From positions 9,610,001 to 9,674,000 of the forward strand of contig NC_003281.10 of the NCBI RefSeq assembly GCF_000002985.6: 64,000 nucleotides of DNA, in the 5' to 3' direction. Made by a program: the position numbers and the translations under genes. The stretch comes from Caenorhabditis elegans. Taxonomy: Eukaryota; Nematoda; Chromadorea; Rhabditida; Rhabditidae. Position 1 is the first letter of the stretch. Each line of letters begins with the position of its first letter. Positions 12,203 through 22,855 of this stretch are shown in pieces. The notes beneath the pieces were generated by a model. That model was given only the letters and a program-made list of their open reading frames with translations, did not search any database and was not told the origin of the DNA.

Positions 12203-12497
12203 GTAAGTATTTATTTCTTATTTCAAATAATTCGTGGTATAATCATTGTTATCTTTGCCCCCAAGTGTTGCTTATCACAAAGATTTTCAGCTGGGAAAAG
12301 AGCCTATCTTCTTTGATTCTACAAAGAAAATGGCATGTCAGCCAGTCAGCCAACATAGTGGGGGAAAGGTGATAAGAGTTACGGGTTTCGGGAAACTTTT
12401 GTCGGAAAAAGAGAGAATAAGGAACAAATAGAATTTCAATTCGAGAACCTCAAAAATCAAAAAAGAAAATTTTTTTCAGGTAGATCAATAGTAGAAA

Positions 12498-15400
12498 ATG
12501 GTTCGTTCGGATAGCGCAGAAGAAGATCAAATCATCATTGATGATGGGTAAGGATTTTTGTACTACATTTTTTGCTCATGGTTTTAAGAAGAAACATTCG
12601 AAAAGTAATGTATTGACATAAGTCTAAGCCGAGTTTTGCTTATAATCATAATATGGTTGAATTCCCGCCTTCTAGGCGACTAGGCAGGCGGTCTGAAGAC
12701 GTGCCTGCCTACTATATATATATATATATCCAGGATCAGACTCTCATTTGATGAAAGTATTAAAATCTGAAAATAATTCGAAAATAAACTTTTTTTGCTC
12801 CCTCTAAACCTATCAAGTTTCCAAGTGAAGTGTTAAGTCTACAGTAACTTTTCAATAAATAAAATTCAAATAATTTCCCATGGCTTTCAATTCGTTCTCA
12901 GTGACACGCAACAAGAACACCTGGCTTTTAGAGAAAAACACAATATAGAGACGCAGATGAACTTTTCCTCAATTCTAAAACTGCATGTGGCAATTTGTAC
13001 TAATAATTTCTCATAATTTTTGGAACAGAAATATTGAGATGTTAAATTGAAGCTAATTTATCCCATTTTCTTTCTTTTTTTTTGTGGAATCGTGGCATTT
13101 ATTGAATTGATAGGTTCTAATTGTAGATGAAAAGATCAATATAAAAATCAGAACAACTAAAGCTAGAGTTATTTTAATATTAGTTCAAATGTTACCCATT
13201 GTCGGCAAAGTTCAAATTTAAGGTCTAAAATGTGTTTTATCACTTTTGGAATTTTTTTTTAAAATGCATTTATAATAATTTAAAACGACTTTGTGAATTT
13301 CCAATTTTTAAAAAATATGTTTTTTCTCTATCCTCAAAGGAGTACTGTACTGTAGTTGTAGAATAGAAAAATATGAAGATATTCACGAAAAAGCTTGCGT
13401 CTTGAGAAGGCATTAATTGGAAAGTTGAAGTTAATTGGCCCCAAATTATTTGATAAATTTCGCTTCTTGAACAACCTCATCTACGAACACATTTTTGCAG
13501 ATTTGATCTAACTGAAGAGGACGAGGAGATGATGAGTTCGGGTACAGGTGCATTGCCCGTGACTATCGCCGACTGGAATTCCGTGACAAATGCACGAATG
13601 GCACCACCATCCATCATGTCAGCTGCTTCGGCATTTGATTTGACGGCTTCTGGAATGCAGAATTCGTTGCGTTCTGTCTTGCCTACCTCGACGATTGGGC
13701 ATGCACCAATGCTCGCCAACCGGTCACTATCCCAACCGGCGCCACTTTCACCAACGTCGCTCGACCCCGACAGAAGGTTAGTTTTATAGCACTGAAAGGT
13801 GGTGAGTACTGTAACTTTATATAGTATAGATCCAGAATGCGTCGGCAAATTGCCAATTGCAACGAGCGGCGGCGGATGCAGAGCATCAATGCGGGATTCT
13901 TGGCTCTAAGAGCCTTACTTCCCAGAAAAGAGGGAGAAAAGCTGTCGAAGGCGGCTATTCTGCAGCAAACTGCGGATATGGTTCATCAACTTTTGGGACA
14001 CAAAGGAGAAGATATACCTGACGGTGGAGAACCCAAAAAACTCAAACTTGAAGGTAAGTTTATATCTTATTGATATTTTTGAAAAGTGGAGTAGGATGAA
14101 TGGAAACTGTGTTTCAACAAAAATCTGGATAATCTGAAATTCTGAAATTCCACAAAATAATTCCAGCCTAGAATGGCCTGAAGAAGTCTAAATCTTACTG
14201 AATCGTGCCTACCCTAAATCAGTTCAAACTTGAAATTAATATAAGCTGTTCAAATTAAATTTTGTTTCAGAAGATCACCACGACGCTGACCATCAAGCGC
14301 AAATAGCACATCTCCAAACAATATTAGAAACTGAACGAGCCGCCCGTAAGGCTTTGGAGAGTCAAGTAATTCAGCTCCGTGAGCTGCTCCAAATGACGAC
14401 AACATCATCGCAAGCATCGTCACCAGTGACACCAAGATCTAATGGTTCTGGTGGTTTCACATTGCCATCTTCATATGCTTCATCGGCTCTTCCTACTCCG
14501 TTACGAGAATCACCGGAAAGGAAACCATCATTTCAAGATACAACAAGTACTCCGTTGTCTCTTTTGACACTGAACGGTAGTCCAACTTCTTCTGAATCAT
14601 TGGCGTCTCAACGTATATTCCATCCGCCTCCAACATTGCCAAGTTTAGAGACAACTGTTATCCGTCCTACACCACTACCACCAATATCAGGTAATTTTTG
14701 GAAAGATATATTCAAAATTAGTTTCAAAAAGATTGAATGTCCAAACAAAACACTATGAAACGTTTGAGATGTTTCAAAATTTCCAGGCAATATTTTGGTA
14801 AATTACCAAATTTTTTTTTTGGAAAATTTGGTCTTTTGGGAAATTTAGAGTATTAAGGCCTAATGCATGGTAGCATTTTTTGAAGCCCTGGAATATTCAA
14901 ATAAAACTTTTTGACTATAAATATATATAAACATTTAAGTTGAAATATCATCACCATCTCTGTCAACTCCATCACCTTTGACTGCCGCTCCAATAATCTT
15001 CTCAACAGCAGTTCCAACTCAATCGAGTATTTTGTTCCAAACAGCGGCGGCAGCGGTCACCTCGGCCATGTCTACCGGTAACTCGACACCCGTCGCATTG
15101 CCACATCATCTGCAGGGACATAATTCTGCGTTTGTGTGAGTTCTGTATATTTTATGGGGGAAAAATTATGAATTCAGTTTTCTGTTTTGAGAGAAGAAGG
15201 CTGTATGTGGAATGATCTACTTTCAAAATTCAATTTCTGAATTCAAATCTTCGTTATAAATTTAATTTTTAAATTTATTTTATGCTGATTATTAAATTTC
15301 AATTAAATCTTTTTTATAATATACTCTATACAGTCAAAAAAAATGTTGTGGTTACTGTAGGTTGCAATATTGCTATTATGAGGTCGTAGAAAAATCCCCC

Positions 15401-15913
15401 TTGTAAAATCGAGGACCGCCCCCAACAGCTGGGTCTCGTTAGGTATTGGGGGGCCAAACCAGTAATTCAAACTTTTTCTATTAGTTTCGCCAATGTTTGA
15501 ACATTTTGCGTCTTTCTGGGTACGTATGCCAAATTGATTTTAAAAAAACTTTCCAATAAAAACAACCATTTTTCCAATAAAAACAACGAAAGACGAAAAA
15601 CGACGAAAAACTCCTGAAAATTGGTACAATTATTTAATGACAAACGTTTGAATTCACGGATTTGCCGCCAAATACCTAACGAGACCCAGCTATGGAGGGC
15701 GGAGATTTTCTACGTCTGCATAATAGTTCTCGAGCAAACTTTTCGAATTTTTAAAAAAATTAATATGTTGCCATCAATTCCAGAAGCACACAACCGAGCC
15801 TGACCCTGTCTCAATCAATGCAAACAATTGTTGAAGCTATTCGTCATTTGGAGGGAAGTCATTTCATTCCAACATCTCCTCCACCAACCTCACAGACATC
15901 GCTCGTCCGTTGA
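12498..15913 (+). CDS. hlh-11: AP-4-like basic helix-loop-helix transcription factor
   Basis: Single worm relative of vertebrate TFAP4, a nuclear E-box-binding dimeric repressor/activator. Exons: 12498-12547, 13501-13776, 13830-14053, 14271-14690, 14940-15135, 15784-15913, giving 431 aa with consistent phases. The bHLH starts at about residue 109: basic region RRQIANCNERRRMQSINAGF with the E-box-contacting NERRR, then helix 2 LSKAAILQQTADMVHQLLG. A leucine-rich coiled coil follows (IAHLQTILETERAARKALES), as in AP-4, then a long Ser/Thr/Pro-rich tail. The first acidic residues (SAEEDQIIIDDG, LTEEDEEMM) may be an activation or cofactor site. Intron 5 holds a large fold-back repeat. Confidence 0.95.
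12660..12716. repeat. Short dispersed GTAGGCAGGC-type inverted repeat in hlh-11 intron 1
   Basis: GGCGACTAGGCAGGCGG and the opposed GTGCCTGCCTAC form an imperfect hairpin. Related TAGGCAAGTAGGCAGG sequence occurs at 41793-41870 and 44100-44185. Common nematode dispersed repeat; no coding content. Confidence 0.6.
15371..15730. repeat. Fold-back repeat in hlh-11 intron 5
   Basis: Left arm (about 15371-15452) and right arm (about 15661-15730) are inverted copies sharing AGCTGGGTCTCGTTAGGTAT and the flanking CTATTATG..CGTAGAAAAAT segment. The spacer is about 210 bp. Palindromic MITE-like element. Confidence 0.85.
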
Positions 15914-16676
15914 GCCTGACTTTTGACAAATGTAGAGTTACAATTACAAATACAATTATCAAATTTTCCACGTTTCATAATCTCTCTCTCTTTCTCTTTT
16001 TCTCTCTTTCTTTCTTCAGGTTGATCCTGTTTTTTGCTCTTCATCTTTTTTCTCTCTCTCACCAGGCACAGTATCTATCATTTTTATCACAAAATTTGAT
16101 GAATTTTTGTTCTTTTCCCATTTTTCTTCTTGTTTTAGGTATACTACTTGTTGTGTTTCTATGAAATGTTTTTTTCCAAAATTTTTTGTGCCGATTGTGG
16201 TCTTCTTGTCATTTTTCTTCTAATCAATCTAGCTTCCTTATTTCCCGCGCTCTCACGGACCTATCCATTGTTTCGTTCTCCCCACCGATAACTTTTTGTT
16301 TTTTCATTTTCCTTTTTTTCCAGTCTTGTTCATCTCCAGACACTGCCCCGTTACTTTTACACAAATCGTGTCGATTTCCTCTTTTTTTCATTTTTCACCC
16401 GGTGGTTTTGTTGACCGTATGTGCAGCTTGAAACACTTTCATTTTCAGACCTCAATATGTCTCTCTATTGCTATCGCGCAATAATCATAACTAAATAATT
16501 TAAATAAACCTCAATAGTACAACCACTGAGACAAGAGTACCAATATTTATGTGAAAATTATGATGATGATGAGGAGCACATGATATAAATAATACAATAA
16601 ACACAGCATATGATAATCGACAGAGATCCGTTTTAAGAAGTGAATGAGAATCCCGCGAGAATAAATAATAATAAAT
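15914..16676. other. Convergent 3' region of hlh-11 and tbg-1
   Basis: 763 bp without a gene. 15980-16020 is a CT-rich tract, and AATAAA on the plus strand near 16503 is a candidate hlh-11 poly(A) signal, which would give it a 3' UTR of about 0.6 kb. Confidence 0.6.
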
Positions 16677-19154
16677 CTAAAGCCCTCTTGTCAGATAGTC
16701 CTTTTGTACGACCGCCTTGTACTCGTCCAGCAAGTCTTGCACAATGTGCATTGCATCGTCCATCATATCCAGCGAGAAATTGTCAATCTTTTCAAACTTG
16801 TCGATGAAGGCTCTCTTTGATCGTAGTTTGTCGTATTTGGAGAGAAGCGATTCGAATAACGGAGCCACGCTTGTGCTGTTATTGAGCAAGAGTCCAGATA
16901 CTTTGTATTGTGGCCGAACATATGGAGAGAGTGGAGCATGCATCATTCGAAGTGGTTTAAGCATGTAGAATGGAGGCCTTCTGATTGCGAACTGAAATTT
17001 GATTTTATTGATTTGATGCTTTAAGGTGGATTATAGAAAAATAACGAAAAAAAGTCATTATTAATCACTAATTTTGTCTTTAAAATAGTGATTTTATTGG
17101 TGCATTTTTGATTTTCTGACTAATGTGTTATTTGAATTGCCACGCTTTTGTCAAATTTCCAAGTTTCTAAAAATTTTTTACTTCATGTCAAAAATACTTT
17201 TTAAAAAAGTTTGCTTCACAATTGCTGATTCGTCAAAATAAGCGCTCATTTTTGCAATGTAATTTGAAGATTTTTTTCGTTTGCAGTATCTCGGTATTTG
17301 TGACCGCCTTCGTGTTTTGAGAATAAAATCTACATCTCCAAAATTAGCTTACGAAAATTTTTCGTTTTTCCGATATCTCGAAAAATATTTTTTAAAGTTG
17401 CTTATTTTTATTTTTAGAAAATATTTATATGCTTTCTTATAGTTTTCATGAACATAAACAAAATTTGATAAAAATTGAATTTTATGGTTGATTTAGTAAA
17501 TTTATTTTTCAATTTTCCCGGAAATTCTTTAAAGTATTGAGCTTACATCAACGTTTTGCTCAGCAGTCATAATTGTATGTGCCTCAATTTGTCCTTGAAG
17601 GAACATGTAAGCTGATAGCATGCAGTCATTTGGCCGAACCCGAGAAGCAGTTGAAACCATCATTGAAGTTGGTTTTAACAAGAAGCGAGTGACGTCAGCG
17701 ACTGAAGTTTTTCGGGTAAAGTTCTCATTTGGATCGACAACAGGAGAGATAGCTGCAAAAAACAAAATAAATAGATAAAATAACATATTTCGGAATAAAA
17801 ACAAACCGGATTGAATAAAGTGCATTGGTGGAAACGGAGCCAAATCCAAATACCGAATTGATGGGCACATTGCAGAGTTGAATCGATATGGAGCAGTGGA
17901 AGTGCTCATGATTCGGGCGACAAGAGAATTGATATGATCAAATGTTGGTGTATCTGTTTTGAATTTTCCAGCCGCAAGACGGTGCAGTGCAGCATTATCG
18001 AGGACAACAACATGATCTGAAAACTATTTATTTGAAATTCCTTTTTTTTATTATTACTCAGATACAAAAATTGAGACGGTACCCGGTCTTTTTCACTTAA
18101 TGCGAATATATGTGAGCCTTTTAAGGGTACTGTAATTTCAAACGTTCGTTGTTGCGGAATTTTCATAGATTTTTCGATAAATCATTGTCATTTCGTTTTT
18201 AATTTATTAACTTACCAGGATTCTCAATAAGTCTTTGCATAGAAAGTACCCAGTTATATGGATGAACAACAACGTCAGTACTGGTGTCACTATTTGCAAA
18301 AACACTGTAAGTTTGAATAACTTTCTTCGGAAATGCTTCGCGAAGCCTTTCGAGCAAGAGAGATCCCGTTCCAGATCCAGTTCCTCCAGAAACACTATGA
18401 GTAAATAGAATTCCATCCAAATTGTTCGTATTTTCAGCCTCTCGAATGATGATATCCATTATCTTCTCTTGAACTTCTCTTAAATATTATTTATCATTGA
18501 TTTTCAATTAAAGAAATACAACTCACTGTCCTTGACAATATCCACTTGCCCAATTATTTCCAGCACCACCTCCGTGATCGGACATGAATATATTGTCCGT
18601 ATTGAAAAGATTCGAAAAGTTTGGAGACTGCATCATTCCGTTGATTACACGAGGTTCTAGATCGACTAGAACTGCTCTTGGCACATAATGATCGTCATCA
18701 GCCTGGTAGAACAATAGATCTTTCTTATCATTCATATCGTCTTCGTGAGTTGTTTGTCCACGTCTGAAAACGAAAAAAATTGTTATATTTATCAAAATTA
18801 TGAGGCTGAATTATGACCTTGAATAAATTGCGTCTTAAATTATTTAACTTAGCAAAAATGTTTGTTTCATCTCAAACAAAAGTAAAATAATTCATATTTT
18901 GTTTTCAATCATGTCGATTCACGAGAACAATTCACAATTGCAGCATTTCAGTATTGAAATATAAAAATTGCAATAGTTTTCACATTTCGGACTGTGGTAT
19001 ATCGAATTTTGCCTAATTGAAATTGTCGGTGCCTCAAATTTATTCCCTACTCATTGATTCCATGTTCGTCGACCATCGATTTCCAGAAGGCTTGAGCAAG
19101 CTGATTTCCGCACTGTCCAACGTGGACAGTCATCAAGGCACCCGTACCGGACAT
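16677..19154 (-). CDS. tbg-1: Gamma-tubulin
   Basis: Gamma-tubulin nucleates microtubules at the centrosome and other organising centres. Exons: 19051-19154, 18527-18763, 18216-18478, 17807-18016, 17547-17752, 16677-16991, giving 444 aa, the normal family length. Visible tubulin features: N-terminal [14 protein letters not shown] (nucleotide-binding loop), the glycine-rich signature [14 protein letters not shown] and the following [13 protein letters not shown], then [20 protein letters not shown], and the C-terminal [20 protein letters not shown]. The tail ends KDYLTRGL and is not poly-Glu as in alpha/beta tubulin. The ATG directly follows a TCTCCAG acceptor, and the gap to the rpac-19 stop is only 195 bp, so co-transcription with rpac-19 is possible. 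Confidence 0.96.
18055..18165. repeat. Dispersed repeat fragment in tbg-1 intron 3
   Basis: GAGACGGTACCCGGTC and flanks are related to the repeat at 1600-1730 and 21660-21940. Confidence 0.5.
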
Positions 19155-19349
19155 CTGGAGATTTGGATTGAGAAAATCTTTGATGCAAACAAAAATATGG
19201 CATATTTTGAATAAAACATAAAAACGTGAATCACAAATAATTATCTTTGCCAATACAAATTTTTCATTTCAGATTGAAATGGGTGAAGTCAAACAAAAAC
19301 ATCAAAACAACAAAATGGATAACAAATAATGACAAAATGAATAGCAATT

Positions 19350-19879
19350 TTACGATTGGCTTTGCTCATAAGACTCTTCAAATTTCCCTCTAATCGTGGA
19401 AAAAATTTGTTCAACACTTTCGAATGCCTTCGCGAGAACTTCCAGAGCATTAATACCATCCTTTGTCTGCACTCTGAACAAAATCTTGTCTTCCAGAGGA
19501 TGTGGAACGTTGTAACCACAAAATTCAACTTCATCCCTGAAATTAAACAACAATTACATCTGATCGATTCGTTCGTAAAACATACATTCTGCTCAAAATG
19601 TGCTTGATTGAATTTCCAATAGTGTGATCTTCCTCGTACATGATAAGCGTCAAATTAGATGGATCTTGTTCGAAACTTTTTGGGTCCAGCTGTAAAACAG
19701 AACATTTTTTTAGAGGAATAGTGTAGAAAACTTACAATTTCCATTTTCTTTTTTGAAGGTACGTTCAAATCTTCTTCGTCGTCCACTTGTGGGGTTTCCT
19801 GTGGTTGTTCGTCGACTTCCATTGTTTCTGCTTCTACCTTTTCAGCTTCTTCTACTATCTTTTCATTTTTCTTTCCCAT
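19350..19879 (-). CDS. rpac-19: RNA polymerase I/III subunit AC19 (RPAC2)
   Basis: Small alpha-like subunit shared by RNA polymerases I and III; it pairs with AC40 as the counterpart of a bacterial alpha subunit. Exons: 19736-19879, 19586-19689, 19350-19536, total 144 aa. After an acidic N-terminus (about 45 aa) comes the family core: LIMYEEDHTIGNSIKHILSR, then VEFCGYNVPHPLEDKILFRV and a C-terminal helix ending SYEQSQS. The ATG lies 6 nt after a TTTTCAG acceptor, typical of trans-splicing. It sits between ubc-7 and tbg-1 on the same strand. Confidence 0.94.
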
Positions 19880-20474
19880 TTCGAGCTGAAAATCACTTTT
19901 AATAACTGAAACAGATCAAATTAAAAAAATAATTTTTAAATATTTTCCAAATGAAGCCCCGCCTCTTTTTGCAACGCTCGCACGCAGTTTTTGCAATTGC
20001 GAGGCACGCGGAACGGTTTTCGTTATTTTCCGTCTAATGTATTTCGAACGAATGACATATTTATCAGAGATGAAATTGATTGTATTTAGTGAAAAAAAAA
20101 TTTTATTTTCTCATAAAAGATAAGAAGTAGCATCACGAGGATTGTGAATTCATACCAAACAAATAAACATGTGGTACCGCTCTCAGAAAAAAAACGAGTT
20201 GCATAGTTGTAACTATAGTTTGGATGTTAACAAAAGGAAAAGAGCACCACCACTAGACAAAAAAAAATTACGAAGCAAATTCACAGGTTTTGCGTTCAAA
20301 AAAATGTTAAGGGGAATAAAAAGTAACGAGTCCAACGCTTATGAGGAAAGAAATTAGAAACACGTGGTGTCAAAAAATGGGGTGAATGAGTAAGAAAAAG
20401 AAGATCAAAGTGGATAGTTTCATATGAACGACGAGTTAAATTAATGCTTCTTCTCTGTTGATGCAATGTTCAAA
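19880..20474. promoter_or_regulatory. Gap between ubc-7 and rpac-19, probable promoter
   Basis: 595 bp without a coding frame. A GC-richer block at about 19958-20030 (GCAACGCTCGCACGCAG, GCGAGGCACGCGGAACGG) just upstream of rpac-19 is a plausible core promoter. The rest is AT-rich. Confidence 0.45.
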
Positions 20475-21163
20475 TCATTCTTCTTGACTTCTGCGAACAC
20501 ATTGAGCAACTTTCTTTTTGAACTCGGCGTAGTTTTCACGTTGCATTTTCTGAAAAAATTAAAATATTTCGGTTATTTTTCATTGTTTAGACGAACCGCT
20601 GCATCAACGTTTGCAGGAGATTCAAAGTTAGGATCCGTGAGCATTGAGATGACAGAAAGAAGGATCGTCTCGACAGTATGCACAGGCAGCCAACGCTCTT
20701 CCGGACGTTCGTAACCCCACTTATCATCTCCGGGATCGTGAAGAATCGAGATGCACACGTTACCTTCCTTGTCAACTGAAATATTTTATGTGTAAAATCG
20801 ACTTGTTTCAGTAAATACTAACTGTTTGGATGCCAAATTTCCGAAATGAACTTCATCTTTGGTGGTTTTTGTGGGTAATCCCTTGGAAAGTCGAGAATAG
20901 CCTTGAAGAAACCTCCCTCGCTGCAAGAAAAAACTAATTACAATTTTCACAAACAAACAACTTACTAGAGAGTATCTGGTGGTCCGATCACCAGGACTTC
21001 CCATTTGTAGATGTCATTGTCATCGACGAGACCTGCCGAGAATCCGTCGACTGGAACTCTGCGCATGTCTGGAAACAGAAAAAAGTTAGTTTTGATCATA
21101 GATCACGTTTAATCCCAACTCACCTGCCAGCTGTTTCTTCAGAAGTAGGGAGGATTGCTCCAT
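20475..21163 (-). CDS. ubc-7: Ubiquitin-conjugating enzyme E2, UBE2G1 type
   Basis: E2 enzyme that receives ubiquitin from E1 on a cysteine and passes it on with E3 ligases. Exons: 21124-21163, 20966-21068, 20823-20920, 20597-20775, 20475-20549, giving 164 aa. The UBC fold is complete: [20 protein letters not shown] with the HPN motif, catalytic Cys88 in [19 protein letters not shown] with the acidic loop insertion diagnostic of the UBE2G/Cdc34 group, and [20 protein letters not shown]. The C-terminus [13 protein letters not shown] matches UBE2G1 better than UBE2G2. The ATG is 4 nt after a TTTCTAG acceptor. Confidence 0.95.
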
Positions 21164-22855
21164 CTATCTAGAAATAAATATAGAATTATCGATTAATTTG
21201 AATGAAATTAAGCAAAAACGTGGTGTATTTTTCAGGAACACGCACCAATAAATCGATGGTTACGAAATTTCAAAAAATTAAGAAGAGAGTAATTATACTT
21301 CTTTTTACGTGGAAAAAATATCGATTGCACATGATTAAACCATTTAAAAATCTTTTGAAAATAAAAAAATAAATTTGAGAAACTAATTCTCGATAAATAG
21401 CGGCGACGAAGGTGCCAGTAGCGACTGAACAAGAAAGTGAAAACGTGATTGTCAAAGGCGCACGCATTTTAGAAGTTGGGTCTTGCCACGCTATCTTGAA
21501 ATGCGCGCTTTTTCAAATTTTAAAAGTTGCAGCGCGAATTTATAGGGTTTAAATACTTATATTTCAAGCCTAGGAATGCAAAAATATGCCTTTAAAATTG
21601 AAATAACCGATATTTAGAAATTAAAAAATATAAATGTTTTCCATATTATCCAGACGCGGTATTTTGAGATTTTTGTTTCAAAAGTACGGTACCCGGTCTC
21701 GACACGACATAAATATTTTTGTTAAATGTGAAAAGGGCTTCAATGAGTACTGTGATTTGAAATTTTTTTGTTGTTTTTTTCACGATTTTTGTTCATCATC
21801 GAAGAATTATGAAAAATCAATGAAAGTTCCGTAGCAACGAGAGTTGAAAAATACAGTACTTTTTAAAGGCGCACATCTTTTCGCAGATAACAAAAATTTA
21901 TCATGTGGAGATCAGGTACCGTATTTTTGGTACAAAAATCCCAAACTGTCGCGTCTTCGTAATATCCCTGTAATTTTATTGATAAAATCAATTGATTCAA
22001 AAGTTTATTCAATTAAAATTTTATTTTCTTCAAAACGAAAATAAAAATTTGAAATATTGTTGTCACACCACGCAAAACGATTGATCGGATGATACAGGAT
22101 AATTCGAATTTACGAAAAAAAAACTTTTTACATATTACAATGATGGCTCTACTGAAAAAAACCCCCTGAGCAATAGAAAAATGTTCATTTTTTCGGGCGA
22201 ACATTCGAGGACACACAAAAAATATATATGTTTGAGAACAGACAAAAAAGAACGAAAAAAAAAACGACGAATGATGAATGAAAGATTTGATTAGATTCGA
22301 GGGAATGTGTGCCAGTAGAGGGATGACAGCATCCTTCTAATTATTAATAGATCTCGGTGCATGCAGTGAAAGAATTCTTTGAATGATTTCAATAGTGAGA
22401 CAAAAAAAGTGGAAAGATTGTTTGGGAGGGAGGGGCTTATGAATCGGCGCGAATCGGGAGTCACATTTTTACAAACACGGGTTTTTGAATTCCAGACAAT
22501 CTTTTAGATGACAATAAAGAAGTGGAATATTTTCAGAAAGGGGGAAAAGTTCACCGACATAAAAGTTAGAAAAGGGGAAGCAATGGCCACGTACAAATCA
22601 GGTGTGGGGGTGTGTGTGTGGGGCTATGAGGTATCAGAATGGAGACAGAATCCTATCAGAATATTGCGGCAATGTGAGAAGAAAGTTTGATGAAAGACGT
22701 AAAAGACCCAAAAACATGAATGCGAGAATGCATCTACTAAATGGAAAAAAAGAACAACGAATTCAGCTCTAAAACGCGAATAAATGCACATACATAGGTG
22801 TAGGAATGGAGAATATTGAGAAAAAAGAAACAGGAGAATCATTTTCTAGAATTGT
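21164..22855. other. Intergenic, ubc-7 promoter side and gei-13 3' side, with dispersed repeats
   Basis: 1.7 kb without a supported gene. Between about 21450 and 21940 lie degenerate copies of the GGTCTCGxCACG/GGTACCGTATTTTT dispersed repeat, partly in opposite orientation (21685-21730 and 21855-21930). Part of 22000-22855 is probably gei-13 3' UTR. Confidence 0.55.
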
